This document shows positions 28,261 to 45,903 of a DNA stretch of 64,000 nucleotides, one piece after another (positions within the stretch are counted from its first letter, which is position 1; every line of letters starts with the position of its first letter). The position numbers and the translations under genes are program-made. The notes beneath the pieces are model-generated. The model saw only the letters and a program-made list of their open reading frames with translations. It was not told the origin of the DNA and searched no databases. This DNA comes from Anaeromyces robustus (taxonomy: Eukaryota > Neocallimastigomycota > Neocallimastigomycetes > Neocallimastigales > Neocallimastigaceae). The DNA lies in assembly GCA_002104895.1 (NCBI GenBank), contig MCFG01000193.1, positions 1-64,000 of the forward strand. Direction: 5' to 3'.

Positions 28261-31200
28261 TTAGAGAGATTGAGCCATGGCTAAAACAGCAGCTCTACAT
28301 TCATCATTTAATTGGTTTTCTGGTGGAGAAAGCATAGCTTGGAATAAATTAGATAAACCTTCCTTATTGGATAAAATAAATGGATTTTGTGATTCAAATA
28401 AGTATTGTAAGAATTTAACAACTGGAACATTTTCTTCATAATCACTCTTAAGTGGAAGAGCATTGAAAAAGGTTGGTAAAATTTGATCAATTGGAACGAC
28501 ATTTGGATTACGAATGAGTAAACGGGCAACAGCACCACAAGCATTATCAATGGTTTGTGGAAGAGAAGTAGAGTTAAAGAGTGGTGAAAGACTAGAAAGA
28601 ATTTCTGGATAATAATTAGAAATATCTAATTGAGTATTTTCACAGAGAATACCAATAGAGTAAGCAGCATTACTGTTAACTTCATTATTTTCATCCTTTA
28701 AACCAGCCATTAAAACTTTAAGAATATCTTCGGTGTATGGTGTAATAACACCCTTAATACCAGCAGCAATTTCACCTAAAGTACCAATAGCCATGTTACG
28801 TTCATTTGGTGCTTTAGCTGGGTTATAGAAACTGACAATATTTGGATAGAAACCTTCGAAGTATTCTTTGAATTGTTCTCCAAGAACTAAAGCCATTGAA
28901 CCAATGACGTCAGAAGCAGTACTAATAACAATAGATTCATATTCTGTTTCTTCTAATTGTTCTGGGTTTTCACTTTCATAATCGTCATAATCAATTTGAC
29001 AAGTGTGAGAACGCTTTAAAACACTTAATAAAATATTAGCAAGATTCTTGTGACAATCAACAATTAAAGCTGGACCAACAATCTTAAGTTCAGTAGCAAT
29101 AGATTGGAATACTTCCATAACTAAAACTTTATCTTCTTCATCTTCTAAAACAATAATGATTTCTGGCATAACTTGGGCAATGAGAGTAGCAACATCTTGA
29201 TTAATTGGAACCTTTACTGGTAAACCTGGTTGCCATTTTTCTGGATTAGTCATATTATAACAAGTTGAAATAATAGAAAGTAAAGAGTTACAAGCAGACT
29301 TACGAACACCTTCAAAGTCATGTTTTAATAAAGTTTTTAAAATAGTAATACTTTGTTCAAAGTATGGCATATAAGATTGTTTAGTTGCAGCAAAGATTTC
29401 TTGAAGACAATCTGCAGCAAATTCTTTTTCTTCAGCAATAGCAGATGAAGTAGTAAATAATTGGTTAGCCTTTTCTTCAGCTTCTTCGTCGTCCATATCT
29501 TCAAAAGCATTTTCATCACCAAAGATTAAATCATTGAGATCTTCAGATTGATTTAAGGATTCAAGAATTGGTGGCATTATGTGTTCAAGGAATGGTGTAA
29601 ATTCATCACCAAAGACTTTAGCAAGAATAGCAAAGTAGAAGAAGCTTTGTTCCTTTAATTTTGGACTATCAATACTTAAACCTTCCATAGCTAATTTCAT
29701 AGTTTCTTGAACATATGGACGGAAGACATCCTTTCCAACAGCTTCAGCAATTGAACCCATAGTACTTGTAGCATTACCACGAATTAATAATTCTTCAGTA
29801 CCAGTGGTTAAAGACATCAAATGAAGAATTCTTGGATAGAAGATTTCAAAATATTCTAAGAATTTGTCATTAGCAGATAAGGCAGCTGAACCAATAGCTT
29901 CAACAATAACAGCCTTATTTTCAAGAGCACCGTTATCTAATAAAAAGACAAACTTTTCAGCTAACATTGGAAGATATTGAACAATATCTTCATTCAAACC
30001 TTCTAATAAGACGTTTAAGGCATTAGTAGCACGTCTTTGGATTTGAACATCTGGATCGTTCATTAAATTGAAAATTAATGGAACAAAAGATGCGTGATGA
30101 ACAGAAACTTCTTCAACCATTTCCATAGCAATAAGGAAGAAGGAAATACAGGCAGCCTTACGAACAACTGGTTCGCTATCTTGAAGACCTTGGGCAATGA
30201 AAGTGAAAATATCGTTAATTCTACCACGAATTAAATCAGCACATCCATCAATTAATGAGCAAAGACTCATTAAAGCAGCTTTACGGTAGAGAGGATTAGA
30301 ATTTTGCATGTAATTAACGATATATTCCATAATGATTGGGAAGATATAGTTTGGTGGTAAGTTAGTAGCCATGCAGTTAATAATACGGAATATTAATCTA
30401 GCTGGACAATCTTCATCTTCATCTTCTGGTTCTTCTTCAGCACCAATTGGGAAAATTCCATCAATTATTGGTTTTACTAATTGTAAACGAATTAAACTAT
30501 TCTTCTTGTAAACTGGAATAAAGAATAAAGTAGAGAGAGCAAGATTTCTAATACTTTCATCGTATTCTGGATTTTTAGCAATATCAACGGTTAATTGAAC
30601 AAGTTGAGTAAAGTGATCAGCAACAATTTGAGTTTCTAAAGTAAGTAAAATATCTACAACATCGAAGCAGGCTTGAGCACCATCTCTGTTGTTTGATTCA
30701 AGACATTCATAAAGAACTTTAACCATACTTGGAATAAGAGAACGGAATAATTCAATTTCCTTCTTATTTTCTTCATCAATGTATTCAATAACAGTACCTA
30801 AGGCTTTCATAGTTGTAATTTTAACATCAATACTTTCTGGATCATTAATAGTTACACTTAATAATTCGAAAATTTCTGGAAGTTTTTCAGTAAGATTATC
30901 AACAATGACTTCAAATAAAGAGTATAAAACGAAAACACCAACTTCACGATGAGAAGAATTTGGACTTCTGCAGCATTCAAACAAGAAATCAATTAAATTG
31001 GTCCATCTATTCTTTGGAAGTTCAAATTCTGCCATTGCTGAAATACAACGAGCAATAGCATGACTAATGATCTTTCTATAAGTTTGAAAAAAAAATAATA
31101 AAATATCAATTTTTAATATACTTTTATTACTTTTTATAATAATATTTTAAAAATACAAAAATAATATTTACTGTGGTTCTACAGTAATGATTTCTAAAAG

Positions 31201-31984
31201 ACGTTGTTCTAATTGAGTTTTAAGATTATCATCAAGTTTGTCAAAGTGACTTCTAATACGTTTTGGAAGTTCAACAGAAGCAACATGACGGATCTAAAAT
31301 TTATAATTAAATATTATAATATAATATATATTATATTTAATTATATTATTATTATATATAGCAATAATAAAACAAGTATAAAAATAATTACTATATAAAT
31401 ATCTATTTTATAATATATTATAATATATTATATATATAAATATTTATATTATAACATACAGCAATATCTTGTGAATTAGAAATGATTTCAACTAAAGCTG
31501 GAATACATTGTTCATTGTTAAAGTAGTTTTGTTTTAAGATTTCAGTAGCCTTTAAATTTTAATTTTTATATATATGAAAGATTAATATTTTGATACAATT
31601 ATAATAATTGATTATTAATAATTAATAATTAATAATTAATAACTAATAATTAATAATTAATAATATTGAAACTAACTTGTTTAATAGCATTAGTATCTGG
31701 AGAAGAAACTTGCTTCAATAATTGTTCTAAATTAGCTAAATATTCTTGTTGCTATATTATTAAATTTATTAATAATAACCATAATAAAAAATTATATTTT
31801 TAATTTATAAATATATTATAATTAATTTATAATAACAATAAAAATATATATATTTTTAACTTATAAATATTATAATTTATTATTATAAACAAATTTATGT
31901 TTATAAACAAACGTAATTTTTATATATTAAAAAAAGAGCATAAAAATATATTATAAATAAAAGATTGTTATAACTTACACTCAT
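28261..31984 (-). CDS. KAP123: Importin beta-like karyopherin, Kap123 / importin-4
   Basis: Five exons (31984-31979, 31751-31677, 31549-31460, 31293-31172, 31075-28261) encode 1035 residues, nearly the length of yeast Kap123 (1113) and human IPO4 (1081). It is a HEAT-repeat import receptor that carries ribosomal proteins and histones through the nuclear pore in a Ran-dependent way. The N-terminus (QQEYLANLEQLLKQVSSPDT) and exons 3-4 are the Ran-binding end. HEAT repeats fill the large exon (for example IFTFIAQGLQDSEPVVRKAA). An acidic insert (EEEPEDEDED) and the segment RSHTCQIDYDD are shared with Kap123 and not with importin-5. The first coding exon has only six bases (Met-Ser), and the following exons reach the conserved part in frame, which supports this start. 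Confidence 0.92.
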
Positions 31985-32514
31985 TTTTATATTTGGTATA
32001 AGAAAAAAAAATAAAAAATAAATAAATATATATATAAATTCTTAAATAATAGTATATAAATAAATAGTAATCCCCTATTATAATATAGTTGAAAAAAAAT
32101 TTTTTTTTTTTAGTTTTTTAATTATATATTGTTTTATATAATTTTATTTTATTTATTCATATATATAAAAATTATTTCTGAAGATTTCTGTCTTAAAAAT
32201 AGAGTAAAATTTCATATATTATTTTTATAATTATAAAATAAATTAAATAATATTTAAAGAATTATTCTCATTCATTTTTAGATTTTTTCATAAATATTAT
32301 TTTACTTCATTATTTTATTCGTTGTATTTTATTATATTTTTTATAATTTTTAAATGCATATAGAATATATCATCTTTATACTAAAACAATATATAACAAT
32401 ATATATTTTCAGCTTGTATTATATATGATATATTTTATCCACTAATCATTTTAATTTAAATAATGTAAATTATATTAATTCTTTATTTTTTACTTTATAC
32501 TTTATCTATTGATA

Positions 32515-32632
32515 TTTTATATCCTTTGCCTTATAATTTATATTCTTTGCTTTATATTTTATATTATTGATATTTTATATTCTTTGCCTTATAATTTATA
32601 TTATTGATATTTTATATTCTTTGCCTTATAAA
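32515..32632. repeat. 37-bp tandem repeat, about three copies
   Basis: CTTTGC occurs at 32545, 32582 and 32619 with a period of 37 bases. An extra partial copy starts at 32524. Confidence 0.65.
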
Positions 32633-33501
32633 AGAATTTTTTTTTGTACTTACTTTATATTAATCCTAAAATAATATTTTTATTTTTTTAAAAGCGAAGA
32701 GAAAAAAAAAAAAAAAAAAAAAAAAACCGTATTAAAAAAATATATTAAATAATATAATTGATATTAAAAAATCAATTAAATAATATATTAACACAATATA
32801 TTTATAATTTATTCGAAATACAAAATATTAATTTAATAATTACTTAGTTTTAATTCTAAAATATAAAATATATATTTAAAAAAAAATTAATTTGTAATGG
32901 CTTATTTTAACTCATTTGATTGGCTAAAAACATAAATAAGTGTATTATAATGTAATATATAATCATTATATTCTAATATATTTGCATTTTATTTAAAAAT
33001 TTTTTTTAAAATAATAATAAATTTTTTTTAAAATAATAATAAAAAAAATATTATTAATTAAATTTTTATTATAACTGACAAGTTAAAATGCTTTTGTTTT
33101 ATTATTTATTTCCCTTTTATTTTAATTTTCCCTTTATTATCATATATAGTATATATTCTTTTTTTGTATTTTATATTTTTATTTTATTTTTATTTATTAT
33201 ATTATATTTCATTATTTTCATTAAACATATCTATTTAAATATACCTAATTAAAATAAAAAACAAAAAGATAACTTATAATATAAATATAATGAATATATA
33301 GTAGAGATTGAAAAAATGGTAAAATATCTTTTTAATTTTAATCAAATTTTTAAAATTAAAAAAAAAAAAATAATAATAATTAAAATTTATAATTTAATTT
33401 ATTTAAATTTACTTATATACTATTATATATCTTTTATTTAATAATATACGTAAATATAGATTGGGTCGTATTTCTTTAAAAGTAAAAAGATTTTAAATTC
33501 A

Positions 33502-33772
<271 letters not shown>

Positions 33773-33859
33773 TTGTTTATTTCTTTTAATTTTCAGCATT
33801 TTTAAAAATGTTGAAAAAAAAATTTTTTTTAAAAACTGTTTTGTTATATAATAATAATA

Positions 33860-34032
<173 letters not shown>

Positions 34033-34446
34033 ATTTTTCCATATTAAACATTTTATAATTTATATTTTATTTTATTTTATTTTTTATTTTTTATTTTTAT
34101 TTTTATTTTTATTTTTAAGAAGAAATAATAGGGAATAACAATTATTTCATTTTTTTATTTTTTATTTTTAAATAATTGTATACATCTTATTATTATTAAT
34201 AAGTTTTATAATATTATTGTATTTTTTACATGCATCTTTTTAATTTTTATTTTTTTGTGTATTTTTGAATTTAATTATTTCATTTTTTGAATCCTTTTTA
34301 CTTATGTATATATATATTTTAATTATAATATGATTAATGAAGTTATTATTTTTATTGATTTAAATTTATGAATTTATTATTGTTATTATTTTTAATAATA
34401 ACAATTATATAAAACATTCTTTATGAAATTAAATGGCATCAATCAT

Positions 34447-37645
<3,199 letters not shown>

Positions 37646-39397
37646 TCTTTTAAAAAAACAATTAATTTTGTAAAATAAATTGGAAATATTATAAATTAAA
37701 ATTATTACAAAAATAATAGCAATAAAATCAATAGTTAATATGTATTATTGATAATATTTAATAGACATTAAATTTTTTTAAATAAATCATAATAATTATT
37801 AATAATTAAAACTTGTATTTTATAGTCCTCATAATATTATATAAATTGAATATTTCAATTAAAATATTTTATCATTATTATTATATATATATAAATATGC
37901 TCAATATTTATTTTATTAATTTCAAGTATTATTTTAATATATTATCTTAAATTTTTTAAATTATTTTTTGGATTTACTGTTTAATTTTAATAACATTATT
38001 AATTTGAATTTCAATATAAAACTATTATTTCTTTTCGTATTAATTAATTATAATTTTTTATGTTCAATATAATTACATTATTAGATTATTATGGATTATG
38101 GATTTTCTTATAGTATAGTAATATTAACTATAATATTTTTTTTGTAAAGAAAAAAAAAAAAATATTTTTTTTGATATATTTAAAAATATGTATATCATAA
38201 TTATATTGGATATAAATTATTAATATATTTTAAATTAATTTTAATAAATGATATATATATTTTATTTATTATTATATTAATGGATAATATAATACATTTA
38301 TTATTGAAACTAATTTATATTATTGGCTAAAATATAAAATCATCTATTATAAATCTTCAATGTAATATATATATTTATAATATTTCATTTTGATATTAAA
38401 TATGCAATAAAGTATATACTTATATATTTTTTTTGATTAATATAATAATAAAATAAAAATGAAAGAATAAATATTCATTTTTTAGCATTGGAATTATAGA
38501 ATAACTTAATCAGTTTTAATTATTCTTTTTTTAAAATGTTTAAATACATTTTTTATTATTAAATTATTATGATTAATACATTTTTATGTACGTTACATTT
38601 TATTTTGATTTATAACATAATATTATATAATATAAACTACATTTTTTTAATGTTTAATACATTATTGATTATAATTTTTTATATCCAATCATATAATTGA
38701 ACTGATTATAATGAGGCTTTAATGTATTAAAAGTATAAATTGTGAAAATATAAATCTAGTAAATTGTTATAAAAATTTCAAAATTATTTAATTCAATAGT
38801 AATATTAAATCAAAATCAAAATAATTTATTATTATATTATTATGGAATCCTTTTTTTTATAATAATAAATTATTAAATAAAGTAATTTTATCAATAATAT
38901 TTCATTTGAAAATTTATTATGACTAATAATAATAACTCAAAAATTATTAAAGATTCAATATCTATCAAATAAATTATTATTAATATAATATTAATAATTT
39001 CTATATTTTTTATTAATTATAATTATTACTGTTATTATTATAGTAATTTCTATTCTTTAATAATTAAAAAAAATTATTAATTATTATTTTATTTTTTATT
39101 TTATTTTTTTTTATTTATTATTTAAAATATTATACAACATCTATTCTTTATAATAAATTTTTTTATTTCGTTTATTTATTTATTTATTTTTATTTTTATT
39201 CTTTTTTTTTTTTCATTTTTCATTTTTATTTTTTTATTTTTTTGGATGTTTAACTAATTTATATGTATTTGTGATAAAAATATTATCAATTTTCGTATAA
39301 TAATAATTTATATAATAATCATTTCCATTATATTTTATATGATAAAATTTAAGATTATATTTGTTATACATTTATTTTAAAATATATATTTTTAAAA
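37646..39397. other. Spacer between FRS2 and BET3
   Basis: Very AT-rich and without long arrays. No protein-like frame on either strand and no RNA gene recognised. Confidence 0.6.
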
Positions 39398-40678
39398 TTA
39401 GTCTTCACCAGCTGGTACTTCTTCTTCTAATATTCTAATAAGTTTAACTCTCATTTCTGTAATATCGTCTCCATGTAAAGTGCAACTTACAAATTCACAT
39501 TCAACTTGCATTTGAACCTTTAAAAAAATTAACAATTTATATTTATTAATAAATTATATTATTATTATTTTTTTTAAAATAAACCAATTTATTCGACACT
39601 TACTAATTCTAAGGCACCTCGTATAACACCACATAAAATATTAGAGTACCATAAATCCATAGCATCTTCTGGAAGTTCAACAAATTCAGTTAAAGGATTT
39701 TCATCAAGAATCAATGAAAATTCTTTTTCATCAGGACTCCAGTTAGATACAGTTGGAACTATATTTAAAAAAATTTTAAATCCAATCTTTTTCATATAGA
39801 ATTAATATATTTTATTATTTATAAAAAACATTAAATTATTAATATTATTAAATAATATTATAACGGTAAATAATGGAAAAAAAAATACATACTTTACTTA
39901 TTACTTCAGCAGTTTCTTTAAAATCTTTACAACGTGGTATATTGGTTTTGGCGAGGAAGTCTTCGATTAAACGACAACCAATATTATATCCCCTTTATTT
40001 ATACAAATTAATAAATTTATAAGTTAATTATTAAATAGATATAAAATTAAAAAAAAAAATAAATTTAAATACAGATTTTATATCTATTTAATAATTAACA
40101 ATAATTAAATTATGAATGTATTGATTATATATTTCTATATATAATAAAATATTAACATTTTTATTTTGTTTATTAAAGTTTATATACTCTAATTTTTATT
40201 AGATAATAATATAAAATATTGTTGTTATAAATTTATATTAAAATTTTCCTGAATTTAATATTATTTATTGTATAGTTTTTAATAATATAAATATTTTTTT
40301 GACAAACAATAAAATTTTAATAGAAATTCCTCTTTTCCTCAAGTTTTATTATATTTTTTTTTACTTTTTAATTGAAAAAAATAAAAAAATAAAAAAAAAA
40401 AGTATATAATATATATTTTATTGCATACATTTTTTCTAATTGTTTGTTGACTTCATTGTAATCTTCGTAATCCTTAATTAATTGAGTAACTATTGATCCA
40501 TAAGTTAAAGTAAATAATTCTGCGTTCTTTATATATATATATATATATAAAAGAAATTAATTTAATATATATAAAAATAAAAAATTTCTTGATGTTATTA
40601 TATTAGTAAAAATACAATTTTTTCAGTTTTTAACTTCCAGATATCTTCTCCTATACGTTGTTTAGTGTTTAAAGACAT
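39398..40678 (-). CDS. BET3: TRAPP complex subunit Bet3 / TRAPPC3
   Basis: Five exons (40678-40616, 40526-40429, 39992-39893, 39786-39604, 39517-39398) encode 187 residues, close to human TRAPPC3 (180). Bet3 is the core subunit of TRAPP, the tether and Rab/Ypt1 exchange complex for ER-to-Golgi vesicles. The protein follows the family along its length: [72 protein letters not shown] and the C-terminal EEEVPAGED. Cys75 in PRCKDF corresponds to the Cys that is palmitoylated in mammals and yeast. All four introns end in AAG. It is divergent from the SMPD4-like gene, with 1.0 kb between the starts. Confidence 0.95.
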
Positions 40679-41146
40679 ATTGCTATTATTAATAGTTTAA
40701 TTAAAATTTTATTTATTTGTTTACAAAAAAAAAAAAAAAAAAGAAGATTTTATTAATACTTTAATTATTTTTGATTTAATATTTTTTATTGTGAATCTTA
40801 ATTCTTCAGTTAATATATTTTTATTAAAATTTTTATTAATAAACTAAATTAGATTATTTTAGTAAAAATTATTATTATACCTTTACTTCGCTCAATAATA
40901 TTAAAATTTCAAAAGATGTTTGTTAAATAAAAATTTATAAACATTATATAAATAATATTAATTTATTATTTACTGGTTATTAATTAAATTATTTATTATT
41001 AAAAGTTATTAAATTAATGAATAAAATATAATTATTAATAATATAAATGTAATCAATAAAATAAATATAAATTTAATTCAATAATTTTTATTGTTTGATT
41101 TTACGTATATGTATGTAAAATATTGTAGTAAAACTTTATTTATATA

Positions 41147-41193
<47 letters not shown>

Positions 41194-41686
41194 TATATAT
41201 TTTTGCTTTTAATAATTGACAAGATCATTTGGTTATAGTTTATAAAATATATGTTATTATACTGAAGAGTATTTTTGAAGATTATAAACTCCTATTTACA
41301 TATATTAAACAGGAAAAAAAAATATTAATTTAAATTTTAAATTTATAAATTTAAATAATTTACTATTACATTATTTTTTTTATTAATGTTTAAAATACAT
41401 CAGTGATTACTAAATTATAATAAACATTTATTTTATTGTATTATTTAGTATTAATACCAAAATATATTCATAAATATATCAAGATATAATAAAATTTAAA
41501 AGTTAAAAATATAAAAGCAGCACTATTTATAATAAACACTACAGTTTTAAATTTAATAAATTGCACGATTTTTTTTTTTTAATTATATAGTGAAGTTTAA
41601 TTAACAGATTTATTATTTAAGAAACAAATAACTAAGTTATATTACAAAGTAATTTATTAATTAATAAACTACTATTATTAAAAAAA
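40679..41686. other. Intergenic region shared by the divergent BET3 and SMPD4-like genes
   Basis: Contains a poly-T run of about 36 bases (41151-41186). Both promoters should lie here, but no element can be supported. Confidence 0.55.
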
Positions 41687-44600
41687 ATGTATGAACTTTC
41701 AAAAATCTTATCAACCCCTTTACCAGTTAATGAATTTTACTATACAATTCAAAGTAATTTTTCTCAAATATGGGATACTAATGAGAGACCAAATATAATA
41801 TTTGATACTCTACCAAAATTATGTTCTAGATTGTTTGGTTCAAAAAACAATAGGTAAAAAATAGTATTTTAAAATTATATTATTTTTTTTAGCTTATTTA
41901 TGAAAAATTCTTATTTTATAGAAAAAAGTCTTTTTATTCAATATAATGAATAATATATTAAGATATATAATTAATAATAAATTATAATATTCATTATACA
42001 TATTATTGCCAAATTTTATTTTGTTTAGATATTACTTATTATTAATATTTTTTAATTATTTTTAACATTCTTTTTTTATTTTTTTATAAATAAAATAAAT
42101 GTTAATAGGGGTTATTTTCAATTAAATCTTAATGAGAGAGATGAGTTATATCTTTTAAATATGTTAGATCCTAATGGATATATTATACAACTTTTACTGA
42201 AATTTTATAATGAAGCCAATTGTTTATATGAAATTCTTCAAGATAAATTACCAGTAATTAACAACAATATTTTTAATTAATAACTATTTATTTATTATTA
42301 GAATATAGAAATTAATTATTAAATTTATACATAAATATTAATAGGTTCCAGTTCAAAAGCAATTTCAAATGGGAGATTATCAATCACTTTCATTGATTTA
42401 CCAAACGCATTTACATTTAATGGAATCATACTTTACAACACCAAGAGATAATTTTATTACTTCTCCACAAGAACAACCAGCAAAAATCATGTTTAGTATC
42501 CTTTTTAATATAAAAATTTTATATTTCTTTTTATTATATATATTCTAGTCATTATATAATTAGACATTATATTTTCTTGCTACATTTTAAATTATAAATT
42601 ATATAAAATATCATAGATATGATTGAATATTATATATTTTGTTTTATTTTCTTTTTAACAGTAAAGCCAAATAAGAAATTAAATTCAGTAGTGAGTTGAT
42701 AAATTATTAAGTTTTATTTATATATAAATACTTAATACTAAAAATAAAAATTATTATTATTTTTATATTTTTTTAAAAATTTTAATTGTTTTGAAACAGT
42801 CTCAATTTATGATGTATACGCCAAATTCAGAAAATAGTAAAAAAAATGAAACATCAAAAAATATATTAAAATCAGCTGGTCAACATATATTTAATGATTA
42901 TTTTAAATCTGGAACTAAAATATCAGCAAAAAATAATATATATGGATCATCAAAGGATATTTCAAAAAATAATTTACTTTATATAAATTTATTTGTTCAT
43001 TATTTAAAATATTTTTTACCATTGGAATCTAATTCGAAAGTTAAATTAATAGCCAAACCAACAAAACAGGAAACAGGAAGATCACTTTACAATGATTCAT
43101 ATCGTATAAGATCATTAAAAAAAGGCTCTGTTCATTTACCAACATCAAGTGCATCAAGTGTAATTCGTGGTCCATTAAATAATTCAAATGAATTACCACC
43201 AAAGGAAAGAATTATGAAAGGTAACATATGAATAATAATATATAATAATAATAAAAATAATAATAATGAATTTAATTTGATTTATTTATTAAATATATAA
43301 TAAATGATTTATAAAAAATAGCTACTCCAGATATTCCTCATAGAAGTATATTTGAATGCAGGTATATATATAATTATAAATGAAATATATAGAAAAGTTA
43401 ATGATTTAGTACTAATCTATAAATATTTATTTCTTTATTTTTTTTTAAATAGATTCATGAATTCTAATTCTTCTTTAAAAATTGCTGAATTCTTTATTGA
43501 TACTGTTTGTGAATTATGGTTAAACCAAAATTCAGTTGACGATTTAAAGAACTCAAATAAAAGAGTAATTTTTCATTTATTTATAATATATTAAGAATCA
43601 TTAATAATTGAATTTTAATAATTTTTTTTTTATTATTTATTAATAATTAATAATAGACATATAATACACCAACTACACCAATGCTTGTTTGTATTAATCA
43701 AGTTGTAAAGCATGTTATTTTGTTATTAAATGAAAGAAATAATATGAATGAAGCATCTTTAATAAATAATAATAATAATGAATTAAACTATTCTATAATT
43801 CAAGAGTATGATTTTTATAATATAATTAACATTTATAATGATTTATTTTTATTATTATTATAAATAATTTTTATTAATATTTATATGTTAATTTATTTAC
43901 TTATTTATTTATTTTTTCTTAATATTTTATTTAATATTATATATTTATATTTAATTTTTGTATTTTCATAGTTACTCATATCAAGCTTTACATTCTAAGT
44001 TATTTTTATTTTTACAATTGGCATTACGTCATTTACCATTAGATAATTCATTTGAATTGGTAATGTATAATATATATAAAGATTAATTTAGTAACTGTTT
44101 AAATAAATAATATATTAATATTATTATATTTTATATAAAAAGGCTGTTGATATATGGCTTTCTTATATTCAACCATGGGGAGAAAAGAAAAAAAGTATTA
44201 ATATTTCAGATGATTGGTAAGAATAATTTATTATTATTTCAGATCTTAAATTAAAAATTAAATAAAATATTATTAATTAATATTCAAATAATTTTATTGT
44301 ATACATATATAATTATTGTTAATTTATAAAATAATAGGGCTTCATATATTTATGATAATTATTTATATTATTCCGTTTTATTTATGACATTTTTATCAAG
44401 AGTTATTCATTTTGATTTCTCACTTTCAAGAATAAACAATAAAATTCCAGAAAATATTAGGAAAAATCAATTAGATCTTCTTAAAAAAGTTTTAAATGTA
44501 TATTCAAATCAAAATCTTTTAAAATTCTTAAGAGAAACTGAAAGTGTAATTTTATCTGCTGATAACATTCAACAAATCCAAACTTATTCAAATAATGGCA

Positions 44601-45302
44601 ATCCATCCATTATATTATTACAAAATCACTTAATAGATTTTGGATATGATAAAGATTATCAACCAGTATTCAACATTTTGACTGAAGGAAAATTTGAAAC
44701 TTGGGATACTGTAAGCCATATTAAATATTATATTATTATTATTAATATATATATATATATTACTTTATACATTAATATTTATATGTTTTATTTTTATTGT
44801 TATTATTATAATTGAAAATATTATAGTTAACTGTTATAATTGAAAGTATAAATAGTGCAGTAACTCAAATAAAACAAAAAGTATCACCATTTATAAATGA
44901 TAATTCATCGAATAAATTATCAAATGGAGTTAACTTAAAAACGATTGCTGATCGATCAATATTAATTTCTAAATATATTATGAACCAACTCAATAAATTG
45001 AACCCAAAATCTCGCGAATTAAATGTTATTTTAAATAACCAATTGGAATCATTAAAAGGTATATTAAAGATTATAGAAAATATTTGGGAAATTCCATCAC
45101 ATATATCACCATATGTTTTACAACCACACGAATTGGATAATTCAAAACAAATTAGACCAGGTGTATATGCTCCAGATTATACAACCGATGGTAAATTAAC
45201 TTATGAGGGAAAACAACAGGTATATATATATATATTATTCTAATATTGTTATTAAAAAAAATAATAATTATTGCATAAATATATTTTTTTATTTATTTAT
45301 TA

Positions 45303-45341
<39 letters not shown>

Positions 45342-45903
45342 AGATTATTCATGGTTTTCGTAAATGTGATAATACAAATATAAAAATAAAACCAACTCCA
45401 AGACAAAGGGAAATGATATTTTCATATGAAATAGCACCATTAGTTCATTTAACAAATTATTTATCTGATAAAGCTAATCAACATGTAAAAAAAAAAAAAA
45501 AAAAAAACACATTTATATTAATTTTATAATAATTTTTTTAAAGCATAATCTTTTTTTATTAATTAATTTTTTTAATTTTTATTATATATTTTTTTATTAG
45601 TACAATATAATACTTAGTCGTCTAAGTACACGTAATATTTATATTCCAAGATTTTTATATAAAGTAAACTTTAATTTTAGATTTTTGGCATCTTATCAAA
45701 ATCTCATCTTTTTCTTTATTCTTGGAGTAATAATCTATTGTTTATGCAGATACAATTGGGCAATAAATCTTTTAGGATTTTTAATTATTTTATGTATTAT
45801 TTATGCTATTAATACTAAATCTCAAAGTAATAGCAATATTTATAGATATAAAAAAAATAGATATCCAAATATTTATAATAGAAATTATTTTATGAAACAA
45901 TAA
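41687..45903 (+). CDS. SMPD4: SMPD4 (neutral sphingomyelinase 3)-like membrane protein
   Basis: Fourteen exons (41687-41853, 42109-42253, 42345-42495, 42662-42690, 42800-43220, 43322-43361, 43453-43564, 43657-43805, 43972-44059, 44143-44216, 44338-44710, 44827-45219, 45344-45484, 45601-45903) give 861 residues; human SMPD4 has 866. Matching points along its length are: LNMLDPNGYIIQLLLKF, the segment LPLDNSFELAVDIWLSYIQPW, DNYLYYSVLFMTFLSR, LTYEGKQQIIHGFRK with SYEIAPLVHLTNYLS, and RFLASYQN before two C-terminal membrane segments. SMPD4 sits in the ER and nuclear envelope; it was named for sphingomyelin hydrolysis, but it lacks the usual nuclease-like sphingomyelinase fold and its chemistry is disputed. 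A 29-base exon 4 and a 40-base exon 6 are the least secure splices. Confidence 0.85.
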
